Origin: an uncultured Clostridia bacterium | GTDB taxonomy: Bacteria; Bacillota; Clostridia; Oscillospirales; Oscillospiraceae | Assembly: GCA_947165595.1 (NCBI GenBank) | Contig: CAMVAV010000002.1 | Location: forward strand, 25,200-89,199 | Reading direction: 5' to 3' | DNA: 64,000 bases | Part shown: positions 23,332-31,500 of the stretch, one piece after another | How the letters are laid out: each line of letters starts with the position of its first letter | Numbering within the stretch: position 1 is the stretch's first letter | Program-made: the position numbers and the translations under genes | The notes under the pieces: generated by a model | Told to the model about the DNA's origin: nothing | The model's input: only the letters and a program-made list of their open reading frames with translations | Databases searched by the model: none

Positions 23332-24084
23332 ATGAGCGTTGAAAACGGCGAATGGATCATGCGCGGGCTGGACTGGAACGATCCCTTCCGCATCCGATCC
23401 CGGCGCGAGCTGGTCAGCTGGATCAATGAAGTCGGGTTTCTGCCGCTGTTCGGCAATGAGATCAAGGGCTTTTCCGTCGAGGAGCATGTGTCTCCGAGCT
23501 TCTGGTGGACGGGCGACACGGAGCAGGACCCGTGGGAATGGCGGGAGATCATCGCGCGCAGCCGCGAGGCCGCCTACGGCAAGTTCTTCGGCGGGAAGGC
23601 AGGCTTCATCAGCCTTGCGTGGCTGCCGTACTTTGCCAACTGCCGCAGGGATGGGTACGACTTCGATTCGCTCTACGACGAGGGGCTTGCGAACGCGCGC
23701 AGCAAACGCATCATGGACGTCTTCGCCGATCCGGAGCATGACGGCGCGTGGAAGAGCGACCCGATCTTCTCCACGGAGCTCAAAAAGCTCGCGGGCTTCG
23801 GCAAGGAAGGCGCAAAGAATTTCCCGGGCATTCTGACCGAACTCCAGATGTGGCTCTACCTCGTGGTCGTGGACTTCAGGCGCCGGCAGAACAAGCGCGG
23901 CGGCGAGTACGGCATGCCGGTTTCGATCCTGCTCCCGCCCGAAGCCGTGTGGGGCTATGACGCCGTGACCGCCGCTTACGGAGAAGCGCCGGAGGTATCG
24001 GCGGAGCGGATCGCCGAGCAGATTCGGAAGCACTGGCCCGCCGCGGAGGAAAAGGCCGTCCGGAGAATGGTCGGAAAGCGGTGA
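23332..24084 (+). CDS. Conserved hypothetical protein (AlkZ-related family, tentative)
   Basis: A 250-residue soluble protein rich in Trp and aromatics. Recognisable stretches are 'SWINEVGFLPLFGNEIKGFSVEEH', 'WWTGDTEQDPWEWREIIARS', 'YGKFFGGKAGFISLAWLPYFAN' and 'RRDGYDFDSLYDEGLA'. Similar Clostridial proteins have been labelled AlkZ-related (DNA glycosylase-like), but I see no catalytic motif and treat this as tentative. GAGGATGGGA precedes the ATG. It begins 18 bp after the 154-bp repeat, which may provide or block its promoter. The following gene starts 43 bases downstream in the same direction. Confidence 0.7.
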   Translation: MSVENGEWIMRGLDWNDPFRIRSRRELVSWINEVGFLPLFGNEIKGFSVEEHVSPSFWWTGDTEQDPWEWREIIARSREAAYGKFFGGKAGFISLAWLPYFANCRRDGYDFDSLYDEGLANARSKRIMDVFADPEHDGAWKSDPIFSTELKKLAGFGKEGAKNFPGILTELQMWLYLVVVDFRRRQNKRGGEYGMPVSILLPPEAVWGYDAVTAAYGEAPEVSAERIAEQIRKHWPAAEEKAVRRMVGKR

Positions 24085-24127
24085 ACAAGGTCAGTTCGAC
24101 AAAAATCCTTTCTGTTGAGGTGAGAAA

Positions 24128-24469
24128 ATGAAAGTCATCAATGTTTATGACCAGTATTTCGCCGCGCGCTGCACTTTTCATGAGGTGGAGCGGCGCGGCG
24201 TGCGCGTGCTTCTGACTGCCGCGTCCGAGGACGGCAGGATCCGCTATGAGGAGAGCGTTTCCTTCTTCCCTCACGTCGATGACGAGGACTATGCCGTCAG
24301 CTCCGACGCCTATGCGGCTCGCGAGCTGTATTCCGCAAAGGGCCGGCGCTCCAAAAAGCGCGAAGCGGAGCTGATGTCCGGGTTCCGCGTGTGCGCGGAT
24401 GAGCTTGCGGCCTCTCTCGGCGGGAGCATTGACTGGAAAAAGCCGCTTCGGGACGCCAGATACGGCTGA
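24128..24469 (+). CDS. Conserved hypothetical small protein
   Basis: A 113-residue soluble protein starting 'MKVINVYDQYFAARCTFHEV', with GAGGTGA 5 bases before the ATG. Its N-terminal half looks like a small beta-rich domain with several charged pairs; the rest is 'GRRSKKREAELMSGFRVCADELAASLGG'. No family is recognised. It is probably co-transcribed with the preceding gene. Confidence 0.6.
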   Translation: MKVINVYDQYFAARCTFHEVERRGVRVLLTAASEDGRIRYEESVSFFPHVDDEDYAVSSDAYAARELYSAKGRRSKKREAELMSGFRVCADELAASLGGSIDWKKPLRDARYG

Positions 24470-24481
24470 AGAGGAACGAAG

Positions 24482-24517
24482 CAAAAAGCGCCGCGCAGGG
24501 GCCTTCCCCGCGCGGCG
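24482..24517 (-). terminator. Intrinsic terminator
   Basis: CGCCGCGC(A)GGGG / CCCCGCGCGGCG stem-loop followed on the minus strand by GCTTTTTGC. It terminates the minus-strand 2Fe-2S remnant and may also act on the convergent plus-strand gene. Confidence 0.8.
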
Positions 24518-24542
24518 TCGATAATTATGAGAAAGAATGCGC

Positions 24543-25024
24543 TTACCAGTATTCGCCGGGGACCTCCAATACCGCGTCGGACAGCGGGAAGGCGGCGCAG
24601 GGATGAATATAGCCGTATTGCTTGTCCGCCCAGCGCCTGCCGTCATTCTCCTCCGGCATGAAATACTCGCCGGAGACGAGCCGGCTGCGGCACCAGCCGC
24701 ACTCGCCGCTTCGGCAGCGCGACGGCGCCTTGATCCCCGCGCGCTCCAGCGCGACGAGGATCGGCTCGTTCGCGGCGGCGTCGATCACATACTCCCGCGG
24801 TCCCTGCCGGACCGTGAGCTTATACACCGCGTCCCTGGAGGCGGCGGGATAGCCGGGCTGCTCCCAGACCTTCTTCGTCACGCCGAGCATCTCCCGGCGC
24901 ACGAGGCGGCGCGGAAGCCCGAGCTTCGCGACCTCCTTCTCCGCGAAGCGGTACATCGCCTCGGGGCCGCAGATAAAGATGCTGTACCGCTCCGGCGCGT
25001 ACCTCCGGATCAGCTCCGCCGTGC
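24543..25024 (-). pseudogene. C-terminal remnant of a 2Fe-2S flavin reductase
   Basis: About 160 codons remain. The end of an NAD-binding reductase domain ('YSIFICGPEAMYRFAEKE') is followed by a plant-type ferredoxin domain with 'CRSGECGWCRSRL' and a later Cys ('YIHPCAAFPLSD'), the usual CxxxxCxxC...C ligand set. The FAD/NAD part and any start codon are missing. Upstream, the ORF-track frame is the shadow of the zinc-ribbon gene, which ends at 25010, so the junction lies near 25024. The fragment cannot be translated on its own without a new start. The terminator behind it is intact. Confidence 0.75.
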
Positions 25025-26233
25025 CCGCTCGCGCTTCAAAAAGCGTTCCGCGCGGCGCTTGACGTTGACCTTGCCGCCCATATACGCCGCGGCGTCCCAT
25101 GCCGTATGGACGTTTTTGACCTGCATCACCCAAAAGCTCTGTGCCCAGGCCGCAAGCGCCGTGAAGATGCCGAGAGCTGCGCCGAGAGTCCACAAATCGG
25201 TCTTTACAAATGAGAGCAGCACGACGGGCAGAGCGTAGGCAAGCGCCATCAGCGCAAGCGTTTTGGGGACGCTCATGGGCAGCTCGCCGGTGACTCTCCC
25301 CGTCTGCCCGTTCATGGCAAAGGTGCGCTTGCCGCCTTTCCACCGCGCTGTCAGCAGCCACACGGGAAGCAGCGCGTACTGCGCGCGGTCCGTGCGGAGC
25401 TTGACCTGCACATTCCGCGTCTCGCCGAGGTTTTCGTGCCGAATGACTTTTGCAATACGCGCCGCCGCAGTCTTTTTCACGCGCTCTGCGGCGCGCCGCT
25501 CGTCTTCCTTCGTGAGCACGTCGTACCGCTCCGCGAGCAGTCCCGGCAGATACGAGAGTGAAAACGGCTTCAGCGCGGCGAAATCGTACGGCTCGATGCT
25601 GTCCATCAGGTCATCGTCCATGCGGCGCGATGCGTCGGCGGGAACCTTTTCAAAGCGGATCGCACCGCATATTTCCTCGCGGTAAACGGCGCGCATCTCG
25701 CGCAGCAGCCCGCGCCGCTCCACGTCGTAGGTGTCGTAAACCGCGTCCACGGTCGCCGCGCCGTCGTAGAGACGGAACGGAACATAGACGCCTTGCAGAT
25801 CCTCTACCTCGTTGCAGCGGCGGAACGCACGCGGCTGCATGAAGCGTTGGAAGAGGCTGCCGCGGTAATATGCGCGGTAGGATTCCAGTGCCTGCTCCCG
25901 CGTCGTTTGGAACGGGATGATCCAATCGGGACACAGCTCGCCGGAGAACTGCGCGGGGACGACGGTATTGCTGCCGCACCACGGGCAATGCAGCGCTGCC
26001 GTGACGCCGCTCGTGACCATCTGCGCGCCGCAGGATGAGCACTCGAACGCTCTAAGACCGTCCGTACTGCCCTTTGCCGCCGCGTTTTCGAGCGCCGAGC
26101 GCCCATCCAGCGTTTCGGGGTCGAGCGCTGCGCCGCAATGCTCGCAGCACAGCGTTCCCGTTTCGGCGTCAAAGCGCAGCGGCGCACCGCAGTTCGGGCA
26201 TCGGACGGCACGCGCCGTCAGGGGCTGATCCAT
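25010..26233 (-). CDS. Double zinc-ribbon membrane protein (TFIIB-type zinc ribbon family)
   Basis: A 407-residue protein. Residues 10-85 contain two rubredoxin-like knuckle pairs: 'CPNCGAPLRF...CCEHCGAAL' and 'CSSCGAQMV...CPWCGSNTV'. A conserved middle follows ('IIPFQTTREQALESYRAYYRG', 'GVYVPFRLYDG', 'YALLPVWLLTARWKGGKRTFAMNGQTGRVTGELP'), then two hydrophobic helices (about 330-375). This layout is common in Firmicutes proteins labelled TFIIB-type zinc ribbon; function unknown. The start at 26233 has AAGGA upstream and replaces the track's longer frame. The last residues run into the reductase remnant, so the natural C-terminus may have been altered by the same deletion. Confidence 0.75.
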   Translation of the reverse strand: MDQPLTARAVRCPNCGAPLRFDAETGTLCCEHCGAALDPETLDGRSALENAAAKGSTDGLRAFECSSCGAQMVTSGVTAALHCPWCGSNTVVPAQFSGELCPDWIIPFQTTREQALESYRAYYRGSLFQRFMQPRAFRRCNEVEDLQGVYVPFRLYDGAATVDAVYDTYDVERRGLLREMRAVYREEICGAIRFEKVPADASRRMDDDLMDSIEPYDFAALKPFSLSYLPGLLAERYDVLTKEDERRAAERVKKTAAARIAKVIRHENLGETRNVQVKLRTDRAQYALLPVWLLTARWKGGKRTFAMNGQTGRVTGELPMSVPKTLALMALAYALPVVLLSFVKTDLWTLGAALGIFTALAAWAQSFWVMQVKNVHTAWDAAAYMGGKVNVKRRAERFLKRERARRS

Positions 26234-26273
26234 ACGTTTCCTTCCTCCCGCGCCATATGGCGCGGGGCTTCCT

Positions 26274-27129
26274 TTAATCGTAATCTCTGCGATTGCTCTG
26301 CTGCTCCTGATACGCCGCCTGAATGAGCACGGCGCACAGCGCTGCGATCGAAACGACTTCGTCGGCCATCTTCGCGTCGTAGACCTCGATGGCGTAACCG
26401 GTGGCCACGCCGCCGCCACCGAATTTCCGGCTCGTCTCGCACGAGCCGACGCTGCCGATGCGCGTGCCGCCAAGCGCTATGGTGAAATCCATGCCGGACA
26501 GGCTTGCCTCGATCCTCAGTTCCCGATCGTGGAGCGTTCTGCTGAACACCAAGTCAAAGAGGGAAATTTTTTTCTTGAAGCGTCCGATCTCCGCGTCGTC
26601 CTCCAGCAGCAGGTATTCAGGCACGATGCCCATCGTGGTTTTCACGCCGCAAAGCCTGTCACCCCGGAACAGGAACCGCTCCGCGCGGCAGTTGAACCAC
26701 GCTTCGCCTCCGAGAGAGCGGAACCGCTCCAGCATCGCGCAGGAGATCTCATGCGAGGTATGCAGCGGGATATACGCGCCGATGCGCACATAGCGCTGCA
26801 TCATGGAGGCATAGTGGAAGAACGACAGGTGCCCCATATCCACGCCGAGGTAGCCCCAGTAGGTCGAAAGGATATCCTGGCACTTCTGCGGCAGCTTCAT
26901 CGCGCGGAACACCTTCGCGACGGGATACGCGCCCGTGCGGAGCATATTGGGGAAATGCTCCTTCATGTACTTGGGGTCCGCCTTCCCCGCGCTCGCCGCC
27001 GTGTAGATCGCACCGAGGCGGATCTCCTCATAGAGGTCGAACAGCTCGCGCATCTTGGGCGTGCTGCCGGATCGCCGCGGACAGTCCGGCGTTGCCGGCG
27101 CCCACGACGACCGCATCGTATTTTGCCAT
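26274..27129 (-). pseudogene. Chimeric remnant: FAD-dependent oxidoreductase joined to a tubby/LURP-one-like C-terminus
   Basis: The true gene start is ATG at 27129 with GGAGAGGAG before it, giving 'MAKYDAVVVGAGNAGLSAAIRQ', a GxGxxG FAD-binding N-terminus of phytoene-desaturase-like oxidoreductases. After about 22 codons the frame shifts to one encoding the middle of the same enzyme ('GYLGVDMGHLSFFHYASMM', 'AMLERFRSLGGEAWFNC'). Near 26620 this changes again to an unrelated C-terminus ('GRFKKKISLFDLVFS', 'GYAIEVYDAKMADEVVSIAALCAVLIQAAY') that resembles tubby/LURP-one domain proteins. At least two deletions are needed. The final part, just 40 bp before the zinc-ribbon gene, probably came from that gene's original neighbour. 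Confidence 0.65.
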
Positions 27130-27240
27130 GGATCCATCTCCTCTCCCAGCGTAGTAAATATGGTTCAAACAACCAAATCAATTATATATTTCGCTGCGAG
27201 ATTTGTCAACATGGCATGAAGGGCATCGCGGACGCCCGTT

Positions 27241-27498
27241 TTACCGGCCGGAAGCCCCCGCCGCGTGCTGACGCCCCTCGTGGTCGAGCGTGTACTCCCC
27301 CTTGAGCAAGAGCTCCGACACCGGCACGACCTCATAGCCCTCCTGCGTGAGATACCGCAAAATATCCGGCAGCGCCTCGGGCGTGTGCTCCCCCGCGTTG
27401 TGGAACAGGACGATGGAGCCGCAGCCCACCTTCCCCGTCACGCGCTTCGTGATCTCGGCGGCGGAGATGCCCTTCCAATCGAGGCTGTCCCCGTCCCA
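27241..27498 (-). pseudogene. 3' half of an interrupted polysaccharide deacetylase gene
   Basis: Encodes 'WDGDSLDWKGISAAEITKRV...GSIVLFHNAGEHTPEALPDILRYL', the C-terminal half of a NodB-fold deacetylase (PdaA/PdaB-like). It lacks a start codon of its own. Joining it at the GGA core (27488-27490) to the 5' half at 38224-38562 restores an unbroken in-frame 'IQWDVDSLDWKGIS', matching the family consensus. It is thus one gene split by the 10.7-kb element. Confidence 0.85.
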
Positions 27499-27506
27499 AA
27501 CAAAGG
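27475..27506. other. Left attachment site (attL-like) of the 10.7-kb element
   Basis: The chromosomal arm CCAAT lies left and the element arm TCCCAAACA lies right of the core ...GTCC.... Reconstructed from both ends, the empty site has CCAAT/ATTGG arms and the element site has TGTTTGGGA/TCCCAAACA arms. Both are centred on the same TC dinucleotide. Confidence 0.75.
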
Positions 27507-27603
27507 AAAGCGCGCCTGTGACGCGGCTTTGAAGCAGAACCGGCTCCCTGCGGCGCAATGCCTCAGAGAGCTATACAGAGGTCCATATTTCGATGGTTTT
27601 TCG

Positions 27604-27649
27604 TGGTGCACCCAACCGGGATCGAACCAGCGGCCTTTGCAAAATGCCG
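27604..27649 (-). pseudogene. 3' fragment of a tRNA-like sequence
   Basis: The minus strand reads GGCCGCTGGTTCGATCCCGG then TTGGGTGCACCA: a T-arm with TTCGATC loop, the 3' acceptor strand, discriminator and encoded CCA. The complementary 5' acceptor strand (GCACCCA), D-arm and a normal anticodon arm are missing, so it is not a working tRNA. It lies about 110 bp inside the left att junction. Confidence 0.55.
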
Positions 27650-27696
27650 TATTTGTTCGCCTTTCGAGGCGCGCTCAACGGTATCCCGAACCCTTC

Positions 27697-27735
27697 AAAA
27701 ACGCCGCCAGCCCGCGTATTCAACGGGCCGGCGGC
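27697..27735 (-). terminator. Terminator of the C39-like/MOSC unit
   Basis: GCCGCC(A)GCCCG / CGGGC(C)GGCGGC stem followed on the minus strand by GTTTTTG, about 70 bp after the C39-like gene stop. Confidence 0.75.
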
Positions 27736-27803
27736 ATTCTCGCAAAACAGCAGTCTGGCAGCAGTCAGGCGTCTGTCGTAAATCCTCCGTGCGCCGGATC
27801 GTG

Positions 27804-28424
27804 TTATATGAAGTATTCAATGGTTTTTTCCGGCGTCAATTTTGTTTCCTCGTTGAAGATCAGTACCGCCTCGCGATCTTCGACCTTGCCGAGCGCGTAG
27901 AGCGTATCGCTCTCACGCTCCAAAACCGCCTTGGGAACGATCCGATTGTGCGAAAACGGGCAGTCCGCGACGGTTTGGACGCCGGCCTCCGCAAAGCCGC
28001 TTTCGGAAAAGTAGGGATCGAACATCAGAAAATTCCCATCCCTGAGCCCTGTCAGCGTGACATAGTGCTCCTCGTCGAGCATCAGCCGGACAACGGCGGC
28101 GCCTCCGCGGCGCAGGGCGTCGGCCAGCTCGCTTGCGGCTCCGAGGCGCACGGCGCTGCCGGACAAATATCGGCTCGTCACCGGCAGGCGTCCGACGCTG
28201 CCGAAGCCGTTGAGCCAATGGCTCAGAAACAGCATCGCCGTGCGCGACGTTCCGCTCTTCCCGCTCACGCCGTCCGTTCCGTAGCTGTCAAGACTGTAGA
28301 GCATGACGTTGCGGATCAGCTCCGGCGGGATCTGCTCGCGTTCAAAGAGAAAGCTGACCGCGTTGAGGAACGCGGTCGGACCGCAGTCATATTCACTGAT
28401 CTGATAGCGAAGAGGCGTTTTCAT
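27804..28424 (-). CDS. C39-like cysteine peptidase family protein
   Basis: A 206-residue papain-fold protein. The catalytic Cys is in 'YQISEYDCGPTAFLNAVSFL' (about residue 13), the His in 'LDEEHYVTLTG' and the Asp in 'FLMFDPYFSES', giving the Cys-His-Asp arrangement of peptidase C39-like proteins. No signal peptide or transporter domain is fused, so it is a stand-alone cytoplasmic protease or related hydrolase; the substrate is unknown. The start at 28424 (GGGAGTG upstream) is preferred over the longer track ORF. It overlaps the end of the MOSC gene by 32 bases. Confidence 0.75.
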   Translation of the reverse strand: MKTPLRYQISEYDCGPTAFLNAVSFLFEREQIPPELIRNVMLYSLDSYGTDGVSGKSGTSRTAMLFLSHWLNGFGSVGRLPVTSRYLSGSAVRLGAASELADALRRGGAAVVRLMLDEEHYVTLTGLRDGNFLMFDPYFSESGFAEAGVQTVADCPFSHNRIVPKAVLERESDTLYALGKVEDREAVLIFNEETKLTPEKTIEYFI

Positions 28425-28860
28425 CTGAATCACTCCCAACTGTCATCTCGTCGCCCACGGTGATCGTGCCGCCCTTCAGAACGCGCGCGAACACGCCCTC
28501 TCGCGGCATGATGCAATCGCCCATTTTTTGGCGGATCGCGCAGTGGCTGTGGCACTCCTTGCCGATCTGCGTCATTTCCAGCAGCACGTCGCCGCAGCGC
28601 AGCAGCGTACCCACCGGCAGCGTCCGAAAATCGATGCCCGAAACGATCAGGTTTTCTCCAAACGCGCCGGGGCCGACGTCCGCGCCTCTTGCGCGGAACT
28701 CCTCGACACGCTCGGCGCTGATCAGGCTCACCTGCCGATGCCATGCTCCCGCGTGCGCGTCGCCCTCAATGCCGTGTTCCGCGACAAAGCGCGCGCGTTC
28801 GCCCGGCGTTTTTTGGACGCCCCTGCGGTCGCTCGTGCATACCGCCGTTACTTTGCCCAT
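28393..28860 (-). CDS. MOSC domain protein
   Basis: A 155-residue stand-alone MOSC (molybdenum cofactor sulfurase C-terminal) domain. Visible are 'VAEHGIEGDAHAGAWHRQVSLI', 'GAFGENLIVSGID', the conserved Cys in 'GKECHSHCAI' and 'PREGVFARVLKGGTITVGDEM'. MOSC proteins handle pyranopterin Mo cofactor or transfer sulfur. The small stand-alone type is often encoded with molybdopterin genes, none of which is here. The start was reset to 28860 (AAGGGA upstream); the upstream part of the track ORF is not protein-like. Its stop lies 31 bases inside the C39-like gene. Confidence 0.85.
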   Translation of the reverse strand: MGKVTAVCTSDRRGVQKTPGERARFVAEHGIEGDAHAGAWHRQVSLISAERVEEFRARGADVGPGAFGENLIVSGIDFRTLPVGTLLRCGDVLLEMTQIGKECHSHCAIRQKMGDCIMPREGVFARVLKGGTITVGDEMTVGSDSDENASSLSDQ

Positions 28861-28986
28861 TGCATTGTCCCTTCCTTCCGATGCTGCCGGGAGCAGCATG
28901 CTTCTCAACGCAAAAGCGTCAGAATAATTGCTTTCGGTCTGCCCGGCATTGTTACCGGGCGTTTCGCTGTCAGGTCCGTCTCCTGT

Positions 28987-29029
28987 GTTCAACGCCCGCG
29001 CGGCAAATGAGACCGCGCGGGCGTTGAAC
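28987..29029. repeat. 17-bp perfect inverted repeat downstream of metY
   Basis: GTTCAACGCCCGCGCGG and its exact complement around a 9-base loop. It lies 34 bp past the metY stop. It is strong enough to halt or stabilise transcripts but has no U-run. Confidence 0.6.
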
Positions 29030-29063
29030 TCTGGAGATACTATGGCAAAAGTGAGGTGTCGTA

Positions 29064-30344
29064 TCAGACCGCCGCGAAGCCCTTTTCCAGGTCGGCGATG
29101 ATATCGTCGATGTGCTCCGTGCCGATGGAGAGGCGGATCGTGTTCGGGTGGATGCCCGCCGATTCCAGCTCCGCCGTCGTGAGCTGGGAGTGCGTCGTTG
29201 TCGCGGGATGGATGACGAGGCTCTTCACGTCCGCGACGTTCGCCAGCAGCGAGAATATCTCCAGCGCGTCGATGAACGCGAACGCCTCCTTCTGTCCGCC
29301 CTTGATGTCGAAGGTGAAGATCGACGCGCCGCCGTTCGGGAAATACTTCTCATAGAGCGCGTGGTCGGGGTGGTCGGGCAGCGAAGGGTGATAGACCTTT
29401 TCGACCTTCGGGTGGTTCTTGAGGTACTCGACCACCTTCTTTGTGTTCTCCGCGTGGCGCTCGAGGCGGAGCGACAGCGTCTCCGTCCCTTGCAGCAGCA
29501 GGAACGCAGCGAACGGCGAGATGCTGGAGCCGGTGTCGCGCAGCAATATCGCGCGGATGTAGACCGCGAACGCCGCCTTGCCCGCCGCGTCGGTGAATTT
29601 GACGCCGTGATAGCTGGGATTCGGCTCGCTGATCCACGGATAGCGGCCGCTTGCCGCCCAGTCGAAGTTGCCGCTGTCCACGATCACGCCGCCGAGGGTC
29701 GTGCCGTGTCCGCCGATGAACTTGGTCGCGCTGTGGACCACGATGTCCGCGCCGTGCTCGATGGGGCGGATGAGGAAGGGCGTTCCGAACGTGTTGTCGA
29801 TGACGAGCGGCAGGCCGTGCTCATGCGCGATCTGCGAGAGCGCGTCGATGTCGGGGATGTCGCTGTTCGGATTGCCGAGCGTCTCGATGTAGATCGCCTT
29901 GGTGTTGGGTCGGATCGCCGCCGTGACCTCGTTTAAGTCGTGGATGTTGACCAGCGTGCTCTCGATGCCGTAGAGCGGGAGCGTGTGCTCGAGCAGGTTC
30001 GCGCTGCCGCCGTAGATGGTCTTTTGCGCGACGATGTGCTCGCCCGCCTTGGCGAGCGCCTGGATGGTGTAGGTGATCGCCGCCGCGCCGGACGCGACCG
30101 CGAGGCCGGCAACGCCGCCTTCGAGCGCCGCGATGCGGTCCTCAAACACGCCCTGCGTGGAGTTGGTGAGGCGGCCGTAGATGTTGCCGGGATCGGCGAG
30201 ACCGAAGCGCGCGGCGGCGTGCTCGGAGTTGCGGAAGACGTAGCTGGTGGTCGCGTAGATGGGCACCGCGCGGGCGTCGCTGGCGGGATCGGGCTTTTCC
30301 TGTCCGACGTGGAGCTGAAGCGTTTCAAATTTATAGTTCGACAT
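29064..30344 (-). CDS. metY: O-acetylhomoserine sulfhydrylase (homocysteine synthase)
   Basis: A 426-residue PLP enzyme of the Cys/Met metabolism family. The PLP lysine is in 'VVHSATKFIGGHG' (about residue 209). Other family motifs are 'YGRLTNSTQGVFEDRIAALEGG', 'IYIETLGNPN', 'VIDNTFGTPFL' and 'IRLSIGTEHIDDIIADLEKG'. It forms homocysteine from O-acetylhomoserine and sulfide, and can make cysteine from O-acetylserine. GAGGT precedes the ATG. The gene has a consensus promoter and a short leader ORF ending in Cys about 80 bases upstream. It is a sole-gene unit inside the 10.7-kb element. Confidence 0.95.
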   Translation of the reverse strand: MSNYKFETLQLHVGQEKPDPASDARAVPIYATTSYVFRNSEHAAARFGLADPGNIYGRLTNSTQGVFEDRIAALEGGVAGLAVASGAAAITYTIQALAKAGEHIVAQKTIYGGSANLLEHTLPLYGIESTLVNIHDLNEVTAAIRPNTKAIYIETLGNPNSDIPDIDALSQIAHEHGLPLVIDNTFGTPFLIRPIEHGADIVVHSATKFIGGHGTTLGGVIVDSGNFDWAASGRYPWISEPNPSYHGVKFTDAAGKAAFAVYIRAILLRDTGSSISPFAAFLLLQGTETLSLRLERHAENTKKVVEYLKNHPKVEKVYHPSLPDHPDHALYEKYFPNGGASIFTFDIKGGQKEAFAFIDALEIFSLLANVADVKSLVIHPATTTHSQLTTAELESAGIHPNTIRLSIGTEHIDDIIADLEKGFAAV

Positions 30345-30423
30345 GATAAATACCTCTTTCTTGTTATTTGGGAAGTCTTGCTTCCATCTGATTTTTGATC
30401 GGTTTGCGGGGCCGGTCTTCCCG

Positions 30424-30495
30424 TCAGCAAGCAGAGGTACACATTCGGCCGTTTCGGAAGTTGGCGCGCAGCAGGCGCCAAAAGATGTTATTCAT
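30424..30495 (-). CDS. Candidate cysteine leader peptide upstream of metY
   Basis: A 23-codon ORF that ends '...NGRMCTSAC' and stops directly after its second Cys codon. It is the first ORF after a consensus promoter and lies 79 bases before metY. Downstream is a small stem (GGAAG/CTTCC). The pattern suggests translational attenuation by cysteine supply, an inference by analogy with other amino-acid leader peptides. The ribosome site is weak (GGCGGA). It is too short for the ORF track. Confidence 0.5.
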   Translation of the reverse strand: MNNIFWRLLRANFRNGRMCTSAC

Positions 30496-30531
30496 GTCGC
30501 TGTCCGCCGTCCTTTCCTTTAGGTTGTGGCA

Positions 30532-30560
30532 AGTATAACCTACTAAGTTTATTTTGTCAA
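30532..30560 (-). promoter_or_regulatory. Promoter of the leader peptide-metY unit
   Basis: A perfect TTGACA (30555-30560), a 17-bp spacer and TATACT (30532-30537) on the minus strand. Confidence 0.85.
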
Positions 30561-30658
30561 TAGGTTTAGTGAATATTTTTTTGATTCCATTGACTTTGCG
30601 CAATCGGTCATCTGTAATCTGCGTCTTGCGGTAGCAAAACGCAGATGCAAATTGAGAC

Positions 30659-30988
30659 TCAGAAGCTTGTGCGCCAGAGCGGGATCGCGTTGATGACCGG
30701 TTCCTCGTAGGGGTGGATACGCTTGATCGCGGCGACGGTCTCGTCCACGCGCTCGGCGCGGACGGTCACCTCCACCTTCAGCTCCGGCTCGCGGCTGATC
30801 TCGCCGACGCTGCCGAGGCAGGGACTCGTCCCCTCCAGCGGCCGCCAGCAGCCCGTGACGGGGCTGTACGAAAGACAGCAGTCATAGTTCCCGATGTGTC
30901 CGGCGTCCGCCTCCCGCAGCGCGCGCTGCAGCGGCTCCAGATGCGTTTCGGGGATGAAGATTTCCAGCTTGCAGTATGAAAAGTCCAT
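30659..30988 (-). CDS. Stand-alone NIF3/YqfO insert-type domain protein
   Basis: A 109-residue protein resembling the CutA-like insert of NIF3-family proteins. It begins 'KLEIFIPETHLEPLQRALREADAGHIGNYDCCLSY' and ends 'IKRIHPYEEPVINAIPL'. The 'GxIGNYD' and 'HPYEEP' motifs are diagnostic. Stand-alone copies are widespread with unknown function, possibly metal or small-ligand binding. GGGAG is upstream of the ATG. It is the last gene of the row that starts at 34482. A hairpin (CTGCGT-TTGC/GCAA-ACGCAG, 30619-30644) follows it and could end the transcript. Confidence 0.8.
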   Translation of the reverse strand: MDFSYCKLEIFIPETHLEPLQRALREADAGHIGNYDCCLSYSPVTGCWRPLEGTSPCLGSVGEISREPELKVEVTVRAERVDETVAAIKRIHPYEEPVINAIPLWRTSF

Positions 30989-31000
30989 AGGTCGCTCCCG

Positions 31001-31498
31001 TCACTCGTTGTTTCCAAGCTCCGTGTAGATCATGCCGTTCTTCCCACGCTCCGAGCGCATCAGCGACACGCGCTCCGCCGTCATCGACGCCGCGGGAACG
31101 ATAACGCCGGGCATCCGGTCGGTCGACGCCTTGCGCAGCAGCGTGATATGCGGCGAGAATCGCTTGCGGTCGAACGGGATATCCGCCTCCGCGAGCGCGC
31201 GCCGCAGGCGCCTGACATATGCCGTCAGCTCCTCCGCACGAGCCAGTCCGCACCAGTACAGGTCTCCGAAGCTGCCGAAGCCCTGCAGCTGTATGGGGAC
31301 CGGCTCAAACGGCACGCTGCGGATAACCTCCAGCACACGGTCGGGATCACCGTACTCGCCGATGAACGCGAGCGTGAGGTGCAGGTTCTCGATCTTCGTA
31401 TAGTTCCCGCCGACGCGACCGGCGCGCAGCGTCTTCTGCACCGCGGTCAAGGCGTCTTTGATGTTGTTATCCAACCGGATGGCAATAAACAGTCTCAT
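31001..31498 (-). CDS. thpR: RNA 2',3'-cyclic phosphodiesterase (2H family)
   Basis: A 165-residue 2H phosphoesterase. Both catalytic HxTL tetrapeptides are present ('IENLHLTLAFIG' and 'FSPHITLLRKA') and the N-terminus 'MRLFIAIRL' is typical of ThpR/LigT. It opens 2',3'-cyclic phosphates on RNA. The true gene is only the end of the track ORF; the start at 31498 lies 2 bases after the stop of the preceding phosphatase gene, implying coupling. Confidence 0.88.
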   Translation of the reverse strand: MRLFIAIRLDNNIKDALTAVQKTLRAGRVGGNYTKIENLHLTLAFIGEYGDPDRVLEVIRSVPFEPVPIQLQGFGSFGDLYWCGLARAEELTAYVRRLRRALAEADIPFDRKRFSPHITLLRKASTDRMPGVIVPAASMTAERVSLMRSERGKNGMIYTELGNNE

Positions 31499-31500
31499 AC

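Noticed and set aside
27241-27558. A stand-alone deacetylase gene as in the ORF track
   Set aside because: Only the C-terminal half of the fold is encoded, and its natural 5' half is found across the 10.7-kb element.
30345-30660. SAM-I riboswitch or T-box upstream of metY
   Set aside because: None of the conserved core sequences or a long leader with terminator was seen; a short Cys-ending leader ORF fits better.
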